The notes under the pieces: generated by a model
The model's input: only the letters and a program-made list of their open reading frames with translations
The model's database searches: none
What the model was told of the DNA's origin: nothing
Origin: Arenibacter algicola
Lineage (GTDB): Bacteria; Bacteroidota; Bacteroidia; Flavobacteriales; Flavobacteriaceae
DNA: 64,000 nt
NCBI RefSeq assembly: GCF_018860365.1
Contig: NZ_JAHKPO010000022.1
Coordinates: 109,860 to 173,859 of the forward strand
Direction of reading: 5' to 3'
Made by a program: the position numbers and the translations under genes
Shown here: positions 37,223-44,541 of the stretch, in pieces
Position numbering within the stretch: position 1 is the first letter of the stretch
Layout: each line of letters starts with the position of its first letter

Positions 37223-37939
37223 ATGAACAAAAGTATTCTCTTAGAAGATTTGGGACTTAAAGATTACAAGGATACTTGGGATTACCAAGAGCAATTGTTC
37301 AAATCTATTATCGACTTAAAAATAAAGAATAGGAGGGAGGGTTCCCAATTGGAAACACCCAATCATTTTTTGTTTGTAGAGCACCCGCATGTATATACTT
37401 TAGGAAAAAGTGGTGATATGGGTAATCTGTTGGTGGATGAAAACGTTCTTACCGAGAAAGGCGCAAAATTCTACAAGATAAACCGTGGCGGAGATATCAC
37501 CTATCATGGCCCGGGACAGATTGTTGGTTATCCTATTTTGGACCTCGATAATTTCTTTACCGATATTCATAAATACTTGAGGTTTTTAGAGGAGATGGTT
37601 ATTTTGACCCTGGCGGACTACGGTCTTAAAGCGGAGCGATCCGAAGGGGAAACAGGAGTTTGGTTGGATGTAGGTACACCCTTTGCCCGAAAAATATGTG
37701 CCATGGGGGTACGGGCCAGCCGATGGGTAACTATGCACGGCTTTGCGCTAAACGTGAATGCTGATCTCGGCTATTTTGATCTGATGATCCCCTGTGGTAT
37801 CAAAGGTAAGGCCGTTACTTCCTTAAATGTGGAACTTGGCCAAAAGGAAGTGGATATGGCCGAGGTGAAGCAGAGACTATTGAAGCATTTTGAGGTACTT
37901 TTCGAAGCACAACTTATTTCGGCAAAAAGCCAAGTGTAG
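37223..37939 (+). CDS. lipB: Octanoyltransferase
   Basis: A 238-residue cytoplasmic enzyme that moves octanoyl groups from ACP to lipoyl domains, the first step of lipoate synthesis. Family motifs: NRGGDITYHGPGQIVGYPI, then the catalytic Lys in RKICAMGVRAS and the catalytic Cys in MIPCGIKGKAVTSL. I chose the ATG at 37223 (MNKSILLEDLGLKDYKD) because a promoter -7 box ends 4 nt before it; an upstream TTG at 37190 lies inside the promoter. YqaE is just upstream. No lipA is visible nearby. Confidence 0.95.
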   Translation: MNKSILLEDLGLKDYKDTWDYQEQLFKSIIDLKIKNRREGSQLETPNHFLFVEHPHVYTLGKSGDMGNLLVDENVLTEKGAKFYKINRGGDITYHGPGQIVGYPILDLDNFFTDIHKYLRFLEEMVILTLADYGLKAERSEGETGVWLDVGTPFARKICAMGVRASRWVTMHGFALNVNADLGYFDLMIPCGIKGKAVTSLNVELGQKEVDMAEVKQRLLKHFEVLFEAQLISAKSQV

Positions 37940-38057
37940 GAGTGGTTTCGATATTTACAATAATTGCCCTGGCTTCACCAAAAATTCCATTATTCTTGTT
38001 TTTTGTGATTATTTATGGATAAGGTTATCTAAAGATTATCCGTTAGGAGGATATATT

Positions 38058-39176
38058 TTATGGGGTAAGGTTGGTCTTAATGATCTTATAACTGTTTTCC
38101 ATTACATCAAATCCACTTACCCAGAAGTTGAAGCCGTCGAAAGCAATACCTTGTATCCCAAAATCTGACACTTCATAAGTCGCAACAGTTTTAAACGTTG
38201 GTGTAGTTTGGCATTTATGCAAATATTTACCATCTGCAATGTATAAGAAGCCATTTTGATAGTCCAACCCATTTACATTATAATAACCCAATGGTATGGT
38301 CTGGTCTATGGTATTGTCCGCAACATTTATTAGATTTAAGCTTCCTTCATCCTCATTGGAAGCTGCCCATAGATACTGGGGATCTACAGAAGCCATTCCA
38401 CTTATTTTATTGTTTACTTCTAGGCTAAATTGGTATGTGCCATCATCCATTTTATAAACGCTAATTTCGTTGGAGTTGGCATTGTTCTGAAAAAGGAACC
38501 TGTCCGCATCTTCAAACTTTTCAATCTCAACGGCCGTTGCAATATTTGTGGTCGCTATTTGGCCAATTTCTGTAAATGTTACCGGGTCAATTAAAGGGAT
38601 ATAAGTTGCTTCATCATTCATTCCATATATTATTTTTGTTTTGTCATAGCTAAATGCGAAATCTATCTCCCCGCTCACTGGGGCATTTCCCTTACTTAGA
38701 ATTGAAAGTTCCTCCACCCAATTTTCAGAAGAGGGCGCATTATTATTTTTTATCAACTGCAAAACATTAGCACCATCTATAATCTGAAGTTTATTCTGTT
38801 CCAATATGAATTCAAAAGGGAAAAATCCTTGCACATTTATTTTGATCTCGGACCCTGAAACCGTATAGGCAACTGTTTCATTTGCTTTAAATCCTAGCCC
38901 CGTCTCATGTAAAAAACTTATAGTATTGTCTGTATTGAAAATGAGGTATTTAGGTTGTGATTCTATAAAAACACCACTGGTGACTTCCCATTTTCCCAAT
39001 AAAGGATCTTGTTCTAAATTAGTATTGTCATCATCACTACTACAACTGAATAAGGTTGCTGATAATAGTAGGATCATAAGGTATTTAAGTGCATATAGGT
39101 AAACTAAATAACTATTGGCACTTTGGTGTTTCCCTAATTGATAGGATAGGCTGTGATATTTCTTTGAAGTTTTCAT
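38058..39176 (-). CDS. Lipoprotein with lipocalin-like and propeller domains
   Basis: A 372-residue frame. A long polar N-terminus (1-30) precedes a hydrophobic stretch and lipobox LFSCSSDDD (Cys at about 45). A lipocalin-like beta-barrel start follows (LLGKWEVTSGVFIES, about 58-150), then repeated beta segments of propeller type (IATTNIATAVEIEKF, MASVDPQYLWAAS, VNGLDYQNGFLYIAD). The first 19 bases of the gene equal those of the collagen-like gene at 41372, and the same promoter lies upstream, as if the 5' end had been copied from that family. An ATG at 39077 just before the lipobox gives too short a signal. Function unknown, surface location likely. Confidence 0.75.
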   Translation of the reverse strand: MKTSKKYHSLSYQLGKHQSANSYLVYLYALKYLMILLLSATLFSCSSDDDNTNLEQDPLLGKWEVTSGVFIESQPKYLIFNTDNTISFLHETGLGFKANETVAYTVSGSEIKINVQGFFPFEFILEQNKLQIIDGANVLQLIKNNNAPSSENWVEELSILSKGNAPVSGEIDFAFSYDKTKIIYGMNDEATYIPLIDPVTFTEIGQIATTNIATAVEIEKFEDADRFLFQNNANSNEISVYKMDDGTYQFSLEVNNKISGMASVDPQYLWAASNEDEGSLNLINVADNTIDQTIPLGYYNVNGLDYQNGFLYIADGKYLHKCQTTPTFKTVATYEVSDFGIQGIAFDGFNFWVSGFDVMENSYKIIKTNLTP

Positions 39177-39241
39177 CGCTGTGTTTTTTAAGTTATTTAT
39201 CTATTAAGTTTCATTTTACCAATTGAAGTCAACGGTTTACC

Positions 39242-39273
39242 TTTTAATGGTTTAGTAATTTTAAGGTTAACAT
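39242..39273 (-). promoter_or_regulatory. Putative ECF promoter, site 1 (38058 gene)
   Basis: On the minus strand: ATGTTAACCT, 14 nt, CATTAAAA. It is the site upstream of the lipoprotein that ends at 38058, about 65 nt before its ATG. The pattern recurs at eight other places and near the sigma gene. Confidence 0.7.
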
Positions 39274-39283
39274 CAGAGCAAAA

Positions 39284-39309
39284 AAAACCGCGGTGTGTGC
39301 CTCGGTTTT
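39284..39309 (-). terminator. Terminator after collagen-like gene 1
   Basis: Complementary arms aaaaccg and cggtttt with A-rich and T-rich flanks form a hairpin 23 bp past the stop of the 187-residue gene. The inner part of the stem is imperfect. Confidence 0.55.
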
Positions 39310-39331
39310 CAATCAATTGATATTTAAACTA

Positions 39332-39895
39332 TTAGTATTCCAATCCGAAATAGTCCATTACCGCGTAGTAATCATTGAAGTCTATCCCCTCGGATTTAAG
39401 TTTGGAAAGGATCCCCAATGTGGCGATTTTGCCTGCTGTGTTACTCGAAGATTTTATGATTACTATCTTAAGTGATGATAAGGTTCCGCGAGTTAAAGGC
39501 CTATTATTTGTGGTTTCAGAGTCATGAAATTCAATGGTATATAAATTAGGGGTCACCTCAACATTGATGTCCACCTCTTGTCCACCAAGCCTTATAGTGG
39601 TAGTCGGTATAGGATAATATACTATGCTGGTTTTTAAATAACCTAGGATTACATCATTGTCCAACACCTCTTGGGTAAGTTCTGGGATTCGTTGATCATG
39701 AGAATCACCGGAAAAATTTGTAAGATCATAGGTCAAAGTTCGTACGTTGGCATTCCCGTCCTGCCCATCGGTTCCATTTATTCCATCCTGCCCAGCAGGA
39801 CCCATAGGTCCTATTTCGCCATCTTTTGAACAAGATGTAAAGGTAAGAGCTATTAATACTATTACTAAGCCTAAATATTTCATTGTAGTTTTCAT
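39332..39895 (-). CDS. Collagen-like lipoprotein 1
   Basis: A 187-residue lipoprotein (lipobox TFTSC, C22). Directly after the lipid anchor are eight collagen-type Gly-x-y triplets (GEIGPMGPAGQDGINGTD...), ending GNAN, then a beta-rich domain of about 130 residues with a C-terminal motif DYYAVMDYFGLEY shared with its two neighbours. Collagen-like triplets would trimerise and hold the C-terminal domains away from the membrane. It is one of three tandem paralogues (39332, 40016, 40755), each with its own promoter and hairpin. Location is probably the cell surface; function unknown. Confidence 0.85.
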   Translation of the reverse strand: MKTTMKYLGLVIVLIALTFTSCSKDGEIGPMGPAGQDGINGTDGQDGNANVRTLTYDLTNFSGDSHDQRIPELTQEVLDNDVILGYLKTSIVYYPIPTTTIRLGGQEVDINVEVTPNLYTIEFHDSETTNNRPLTRGTLSSLKIVIIKSSSNTAGKIATLGILSKLKSEGIDFNDYYAVMDYFGLEY

Positions 39896-39922
39896 AATTT
39901 CTTGCTTTTTATATTGTTTGCC

Positions 39923-39955
39923 TTTTAATGGTTTGGATATTTATTAGGTTAACAT
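39923..39955 (-). promoter_or_regulatory. Putative ECF promoter, site 2 (collagen-like 1)
   Basis: Minus strand: ATGTTAACCT, 15 nt, CATTAAAA, followed by an AT-rich leader of about 27 nt to the ATG at 39895. Confidence 0.72.
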
Positions 39956-39965
39956 TGGCACATAA

Positions 39966-39992
39966 AAAAACCGAGTGAGATACTCGGTTTTT
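39966..39992 (-). terminator. Terminator after collagen-like gene 2
   Basis: A perfect 11-bp stem (aaaaaccgagt at 39966-39976 with its complement at 39982-39992) and a 5-nt loop, 24 bp past the stop of the 204-residue gene; the T-rich arm acts as the U tract. Confidence 0.8.
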
Positions 39993-40015
39993 AATATGTT
40001 GTCCAATAATGGTTG

Positions 40016-40630
40016 TTAATAATCCAAACCGAAATGATCCATTACCTCTTCATAGGACATTTTCTTATAGTCGATTGTAGCCTTTTTACCGGATGCAGCG
40101 TTGGAGGGAACGATTACATATCTAAATCGAACTCCCTTGCCATAAGCCGGACCGCTTGGATCCCAGAGATATTCACGTGGAGTTAGATCGGAATCGGAAC
40201 GTTGGATGTTAACATATATATTGCGGGAGGCACGATTAATTTTTGAATCTACCGATTTTAATATGGTGCCGTCCGGCGCGAAAACATGATTGGGTAGGAG
40301 ATAAATATCTACGTCATTATCATAGTACACAAGAATAACCCCATCCTCCAATAAACCCGAATTCAAATTTGTTGCAAGTGGTAAGGCCTTATATCTAGGA
40401 TTGTTAACGCTAAAGGAACTCTCAGTTGGCTCAAACCAATCAGAAGCAGTTACATTGGCGTTGCCATCTTCTCCATCTTGCCCATCCTGTCCATCGACCC
40501 CGTCAATGCCATTGATGCCGTTTGCGCCCGCTGGCCCCATAGGCCCTATTTCGCCATCTTTTGAACAAGATGTAAAAGTAAGGGTCATTATTGCTATAAC
40601 TAAGCCTAAATATTTCATTGTAGTTTTCAT
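40016..40630 (-). CDS. Collagen-like lipoprotein 2
   Basis: A 204-residue lipoprotein with the same signal peptide and lipobox as copy 1 (first ten residues identical) and eleven Gly-x-y triplets (GPMGPAGANGINGIDGVD...). The C-terminal domain differs much more from copy 1 than the N-terminus does, but ends with the shared SYEEVMDHFGLDY motif. The pattern (constant anchor and stalk, variable domain, constant end) looks like paralogues diversifying in their exposed part. Promoter site 3 lies 28 bp upstream. Confidence 0.85.
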   Translation of the reverse strand: MKTTMKYLGLVIAIMTLTFTSCSKDGEIGPMGPAGANGINGIDGVDGQDGQDGEDGNANVTASDWFEPTESSFSVNNPRYKALPLATNLNSGLLEDGVILVYYDNDVDIYLLPNHVFAPDGTILKSVDSKINRASRNIYVNIQRSDSDLTPREYLWDPSGPAYGKGVRFRYVIVPSNAASGKKATIDYKKMSYEEVMDHFGLDY

Positions 40631-40658
40631 GATTTTTTGTGTTTTTATGTTATTTACT

Positions 40659-40691
40659 TTTTAATGATTTGGATATTTAATAGGTTAACAT
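40659..40691 (-). promoter_or_regulatory. Putative ECF promoter, site 3 (collagen-like 2)
   Basis: Minus strand: ATGTTAACCT, 15 nt, CATTAAAA. The leader to the ATG at 40630 is about 28 nt, the same as in the sister genes. Confidence 0.72.
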
Positions 40692-40754
40692 TGGTACATA
40701 AAATAAATCCCGATTTGAGCCGAGATTCTATAATTACATTAGGGACTTACATTA

Positions 40755-41372
40755 TTAGTAATCCAAACCCAAGTAATCCATAACAGCGTAGTAATCATTA
40801 ATGTCGATACCTGCATTCTTAAGTATTGAATGTATGTTTGTCCCACTAGTTTTTCCAGTTATAGTGGTGGGTATAATTACATATCTGAATGCGCTTAAAA
40901 TATCAAAGGTCTCATTCGTGCCATCTAAACTTTTTGCAAAAAAACCGATTTGTAGAAATTGAGGATATAAGACATAAGAATATGACTCGTTGTTTGAGGA
41001 AACAGGTAAGGGCGCTACAGCTCCAGTAGTATCCAATCCGTAGGCAAGTATAGCGGCTTCTGCAACCAGTTCGTTGGTAATCCTGTCGTCATCTACCAAG
41101 AAATACGTAAAAGCTGTCCCCTCTGGGAATTGGGACGAAATCCATTCTGAGGCAATTATATTGGCATTGCCATCCTGCCCGTCAACTCCGTCAATACCAT
41201 CTTGGCCATCTTCTCCAACTTCTCCGTTGGCACCCGTGGCACCTTGAATACCTTGTTCCCCTTGAGGTCCGGTAGGCCCTATAGGCCCTATTTCTCCATC
41301 TTTTGAACAAGATGTAAAAGTAAGGGCCATTACTGCTATAACTAAGCCTAAAAATTTCTTTGAAGTTTTCAT
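40755..41372 (-). CDS. Collagen-like lipoprotein 3
   Basis: A 205-residue lipoprotein, third of the tandem family, with fifteen Gly-x-y triplets after the lipobox TFTSC (GEIGPIGPTGPQGEQGIQ...), the longest stalk of the three. The C-terminal domain ends DYYAVMDYLGLDY. The N-terminus MKTSKKFLGLV has the same first codons as the 38058 gene. A short imperfect hairpin follows at about 40707-40728. Its neighbours and promoter indicate that it is expressed with the other exported proteins of this block. Confidence 0.85.
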   Translation of the reverse strand: MKTSKKFLGLVIAVMALTFTSCSKDGEIGPIGPTGPQGEQGIQGATGANGEVGEDGQDGIDGVDGQDGNANIIASEWISSQFPEGTAFTYFLVDDDRITNELVAEAAILAYGLDTTGAVAPLPVSSNNESYSYVLYPQFLQIGFFAKSLDGTNETFDILSAFRYVIIPTTITGKTSGTNIHSILKNAGIDINDYYAVMDYLGLDY

Positions 41373-41400
41373 AATTTCTTGTTTTATTATGTTATTTACC

Positions 41401-41433
41401 TTTTAATGGTTTGGATATTTAATAGGTTAACAT
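41401..41433 (-). promoter_or_regulatory. Putative ECF promoter, site 4 (collagen-like 3)
   Basis: Minus strand: ATGTTAACCT, 15 nt, CATTAAAA, about 28 nt before the ATG at 41372. Confidence 0.72.
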
Positions 41434-41448
41434 TAGGGCATAAAAAAA

Positions 41449-41467
41449 CCGAAGATTTTTACTTCGG
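41449..41467. terminator. Terminator after the 41487 gene
   Basis: Stem ccgaag (41449-41454) and cttcgg (41462-41467) with a 7-nt loop, a run of A on one side and of T on the other. It lies 20 bp past the stop of the 132-residue gene. Confidence 0.75.
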
Positions 41468-41486
41468 CTTTTTTAATGACGCTATC

Positions 41487-41885
41487 TTATTGCTGTTCTG
41501 CCATGCCTTTGTCCATGGCCTCTTTTAGTTTTTTATTGAACAAAACTTTAAACTCTTCCTTTTTCTTGGGGTCTGTTCCCAGGTCATACAATTTGTACTG
41601 TTCCCGTAAATACTGTTTATCTGCTTCGGGACCTTCCATTTTTTCAATCAGTTCCAAATAGTTGGTAATATCTTCAAACGGATTTTCTTCTCCCGTTTCA
41701 AGATTTCCAAAAATAGAACCTAAGACCTTAGCTTGTTCATCCAAAAGATTCATCTGTTTGGTAGTATCCGTCTTAGAAACATTCTGCGCTTCCTTTTTGC
41801 TCGGGTTTTCTTGTTTTGCCTGTCCTTGACAAGCTATGCACGTTGATATTAGGCTCAATGTCATTATAGTTTTGATAGTTTTCAT
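41487..41885 (-). CDS. Small charged lipoprotein
   Basis: A 132-residue lipoprotein with lipobox STCIAC (Cys at about 19), a Lys/Gln-rich linker and a helical, highly charged C-terminal domain (about 50-130; NYLELIEKMEGPEADKQYL, then KKKEEFKVLFNKKLKEAMDK). It has no recognised family. The helical make-up resembles small periplasmic chaperone-like or docking proteins, but that is only a shape argument. Promoter site 5 lies 24 bp upstream and a terminator follows, so it is transcribed alone. Confidence 0.75.
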   Translation of the reverse strand: MKTIKTIMTLSLISTCIACQGQAKQENPSKKEAQNVSKTDTTKQMNLLDEQAKVLGSIFGNLETGEENPFEDITNYLELIEKMEGPEADKQYLREQYKLYDLGTDPKKKEEFKVLFNKKLKEAMDKGMAEQQ

Positions 41886-41908
41886 AATTGTGTTTTTAGT
41901 ATTTGTAA

Positions 41909-41940
41909 TCTTAATGGCCCCACTCCTTAAAGGTTAACAT
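41909..41940 (-). promoter_or_regulatory. Putative ECF promoter, site 5 (41487 gene)
   Basis: Minus strand: ATGTTAACCT, 14 nt, CATTAAGA, about 24 nt before the ATG at 41885. Confidence 0.68.
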
Positions 41941-42123
41941 TTCGGCAAAAAAATATTGATTACGTTTACAACCGGACTTTCAAAATTATATCCATGCCAC
42001 GAAGATGCGTCCTAAATAGTATGGATTTGGCGTTACCGGATCCTAAGTTGGGCCATCCCTGCCATCTTCAGGATTATGGGATGAAAATATTAAAAACGGG
42101 ATCGACTATAAAAATTATGCTTG

Positions 42124-42615
42124 TCAAGGCTTCTTTTTCAACACTAGCATTCTTCCGGTTGTTTCGTTGTTCAGGATAAGAAGGTTATTGGATATCATAA
42201 TGATGGAAAACCTTGCCTCTCTAGAGTCTATCATAACATTAAGATCTTGGTCACCTGCCCAGGAATACCCATGAGTAGTTTCATCGGGCAGCTCACAAAT
42301 TTTGGTCAGCGGAATGCCCGTGTCTAAATTTGTTGTCTGTTCATGGATCAAGCCCAATGCCCCCACATTTCTAACTTCGTCGGACTTGAAATCCAAATAG
42401 TACTGTTCAAGACAATGACCTGGAATATCGCTTTGGGCCAGTTCTACAAACCATTTGCCCAATACCAGTTCTTGTGAACTGTCTATCAGAAGGGAGGCTT
42501 CAATTTCAGGATCGTCCTCTTTGTTGCAACTTAAAAAGGTTGTTGCAAGAAGGAGTAGCAGTCCTAATGTCCAAATATTTTTAAATTTGATTCTAATGAT
42601 GGATATTGTTTTCAT
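42124..42615 (-). CDS. Lipocalin-like lipoprotein
   Basis: A 163-residue lipoprotein with a long n-region and lipobox TTFLSC (Cys at about 30). The mature part begins with LVLGKWFVEL, the typical first strand of bacterial lipocalin-like domains, and consists of beta strands of suitable length for one eight-stranded barrel. Four Cys/His residues (HCLEQYY, TKICELP) could form a disulfide. It is a single gene with promoter site 6 upstream. Ligand unknown. Confidence 0.78.
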   Translation of the reverse strand: MKTISIIRIKFKNIWTLGLLLLLATTFLSCNKEDDPEIEASLLIDSSQELVLGKWFVELAQSDIPGHCLEQYYLDFKSDEVRNVGALGLIHEQTTNLDTGIPLTKICELPDETTHGYSWAGDQDLNVMIDSREARFSIIMISNNLLILNNETTGRMLVLKKKP

Positions 42616-42636
42616 AACTTGGGTTTTAGAGTTTTC

Positions 42637-42669
42637 TTTTTATGTTTTAGGTATTCGTTAGGTTAGCAT
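42637..42669 (-). promoter_or_regulatory. Putative ECF promoter, site 6 (42124 gene)
   Basis: Minus strand: ATGCTAACCT (one difference from the common form), 15 nt, CATAAAAA, about 21 nt before the ATG at 42615. Confidence 0.6.
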
Positions 42670-42675
42670 TGACCT

Positions 42676-43722
42676 TTATTCTTCTTCTTTAATACTTCTA
42701 ATTTCCCCTGTTATAGGAGCCGTGCCTGAAGCATTTGGCTGATACCCGCCAAAGAGCCATAATTCCTCATTATAGGAAAGCGACGCATGATGAATAAGAC
42801 CTTCTGTAGCAGGTAATGGGCCATCATATTCTGTCCAATCCTCCATGTTCTCCGAATACCAAAAATCGATATGTGTTTCCGAATAAGGTCCGGTTACACC
42901 GCCAACTACCCATACTTTATTGTTATGTGCCGTTGCCGTATGTGCATACCTGGGACTAAATATGTCGGTATTGGGAGTAACCAAATTCCATTCAATGCCG
43001 TCGGTGCTTTTCCATATTTCATTAAAAGAGGTGTCCAAATGTTTGCCGCCAATTACATAAATGGCATTTTCAAATACCACGGCTTCAAAATCTTCCCTGT
43101 TGGAAAAAGCATGGTCAGTTTCAAGATTCCAATTAATGCCATCACTGGAGGATAATACAATTACATGGTCATCAAAGCCATCCCTGATTACGTAAAGTTT
43201 ATCGTTGAATACTACTGTGCTGTGAAAGGCAGGGGCGAGTAGTGTGGGGCTAAGGGCCGTTACCATGGTCCAGTTAACACCGTCGGTAGAGAAATATATT
43301 TCTCCTAAATGGGTGCGCGAATCATCTACACCTCCAATAAGCCACATTTTATTGTCATATACGGTCAGCGTATGGCCCTCACGTTCACTAAACTTATCGT
43401 TTGTCACAGAAATCCAGTTTTTCCCGTTTTCACTGCTCCAGACATCACTTGATGAATTAGGGGTTGAATAGGCGTTGATACCTCCAACAGACCATACTTT
43501 TCCATTGTATTCAACCATGGTGCTTTTCGCAAATGGGCCCATCTGATCTTCAGTTGTCCGTACTGTAAAAGTCAGTGATTCATCTTCCGTTGCCGGGTCA
43601 TCACCTTTTGGAATGCTGGTGTCTTTTGTAAGATCTGTATCCATTGAAATGGACTCGTCTTTATCGCATGATGCAACAAATAATATAATTGTTATGAGTA
43701 ATAAAGTTCTAATAGTTTTCAT
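42676..43722 (-). CDS. Kelch-type beta-propeller lipoprotein
   Basis: A 348-residue lipoprotein (lipobox FVASC, Cys at about 19) with an Asp/Glu-rich linker and six kelch-like blades of about 50 residues. Each has the pattern VxxxxKxWVVGG followed by a W-containing strand (e.g. YNGKVWSVGGINAYS, YDNKMWLIGGVDDSR, HNNKVWVVGGVTGPY). The repeats make a closed propeller, usually a protein- or sugar-binding surface. It is the nearest gene to the ECF sigma factor, divergent from it. Promoter site 7 lies 24 bp upstream. Confidence 0.88.
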   Translation of the reverse strand: MKTIRTLLLITIILFVASCDKDESISMDTDLTKDTSIPKGDDPATEDESLTFTVRTTEDQMGPFAKSTMVEYNGKVWSVGGINAYSTPNSSSDVWSSENGKNWISVTNDKFSEREGHTLTVYDNKMWLIGGVDDSRTHLGEIYFSTDGVNWTMVTALSPTLLAPAFHSTVVFNDKLYVIRDGFDDHVIVLSSSDGINWNLETDHAFSNREDFEAVVFENAIYVIGGKHLDTSFNEIWKSTDGIEWNLVTPNTDIFSPRYAHTATAHNNKVWVVGGVTGPYSETHIDFWYSENMEDWTEYDGPLPATEGLIHHASLSYNEELWLFGGYQPNASGTAPITGEIRSIKEEE

Positions 43723-43745
43723 GATTTTGGTTTTAAGAATTTAAC

Positions 43746-43777
43746 CTTTCATAGTATTGGAAAGGAAAGGTTAACAT
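43746..43777 (-). promoter_or_regulatory. Putative ECF promoter, site 7 (kelch gene)
   Basis: Minus strand: ATGTTAACCT, 14 nt, TATGAAAG. The -35 half is perfect, the -10 half weaker. Confidence 0.58.
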
Positions 43778-43935
43778 CATGAAGAAAATTTCTTTGGTGG
43801 TTTGTTAGTGCCACAGGGATTTTGTTGTAAAGAAGTGGCACACATTGTAGCAGTAATACTACAAACAGGGCAATACATACTATTTTGGAGATTTCATGGA
43901 AATCTTTTTCTTAAAAATGTTAAATTAGCATAGCG

Positions 43936-43967
43936 GTGTTAACCTTATTTATCCCCCATCTATAAAG
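43936..43967 (+). promoter_or_regulatory. Motif at the sigma-factor gene (possible autoregulation), site 8
   Basis: Plus strand: GTGTTAACCT at 43936-43945, 14 nt, CTATAAAG at 43960-43967. It is the only plus-strand copy and lies directly before the sigma gene. The -10 half touches the GTG start, so a transcript from here would begin inside the reading frame; see the finding on this conflict. Confidence 0.5.
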
Positions 43968-44539
43968 TGAAAGAAGCAAAGACCGAAATAACGCTGGAAG
44001 ACTTAAGAAATGGTTCTGACAAAGCGTTGAAACAGGTTTACGAAGAGAACCGTGAAAAATTTTTGAATTTTGCTCGGAGGTACCACTTGTCGGATGAGGA
44101 AAATATTGATGTTTACCAAGATGCCTATATTATATTCTATGATAACGTGATGAGCGGTAAAGTGGAAAGCTTTACCAGTAGTATTGCTACCTATCTTTTT
44201 GGTGTTGGCAAATACTTGATTTTTGATCGTATGAAAAAAAATAAAAAAAAGGTGAGCTCCAAATTTGACCTAACAATTGTTGGTAGGGAAGATGAACTGT
44301 TGAGTGGTTTTGAAATGGAAGAACAGGAGTTGACGACCGAGCAGACATTATTACAAAAACACTTTGGCACCTTGGGTAAACAATGTCAGGAGTTATTGAC
44401 CCTTTTTTACTATCGCGGTTATACCATAAAGGAGATTATGCAAGCTGAAAATTACAATAGCGAGAACGTTGTAAAAGCGGCAAAATCCCGTTGTATGAAA
44501 ACCTTGCGGGAACGAATCCAAGCTAATAACGTCCAGTAA
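43967..44539 (+). CDS. ECF-type RNA polymerase sigma factor
   Basis: A 190-residue sigma-70 family protein with only regions 2 and 4. Region 2 spans about 27-100 (YQDAYIIFYDNV, then TYLFGVGKYLIFDRMKK, the -10 binding part) and region 4 about 128-182 (CQELLTLFYYRGYTIKEIM with a helix-turn-helix, the -35 binding part). The start is GTG; an in-frame stop at 43940-43942 leaves no earlier start. The next gene, 2 bp downstream, encodes a one-pass membrane protein that fits an anti-sigma factor. The same promoter-like motif occurs before it and before many neighbours, which makes it the likely regulator of this block. Confidence 0.93.
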   Translation: MKEAKTEITLEDLRNGSDKALKQVYEENREKFLNFARRYHLSDEENIDVYQDAYIIFYDNVMSGKVESFTSSIATYLFGVGKYLIFDRMKKNKKKVSSKFDLTIVGREDELLSGFEMEEQELTTEQTLLQKHFGTLGKQCQELLTLFYYRGYTIKEIMQAENYNSENVVKAAKSRCMKTLRERIQANNVQ

Positions 44540-44541
44540 TT

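Noticed and set aside
37890..38168. 92-codon plus-strand frame after lipB
   Set aside because: It overlaps the end of lipB out of frame and the convergent lipoprotein gene; no protein-like character.
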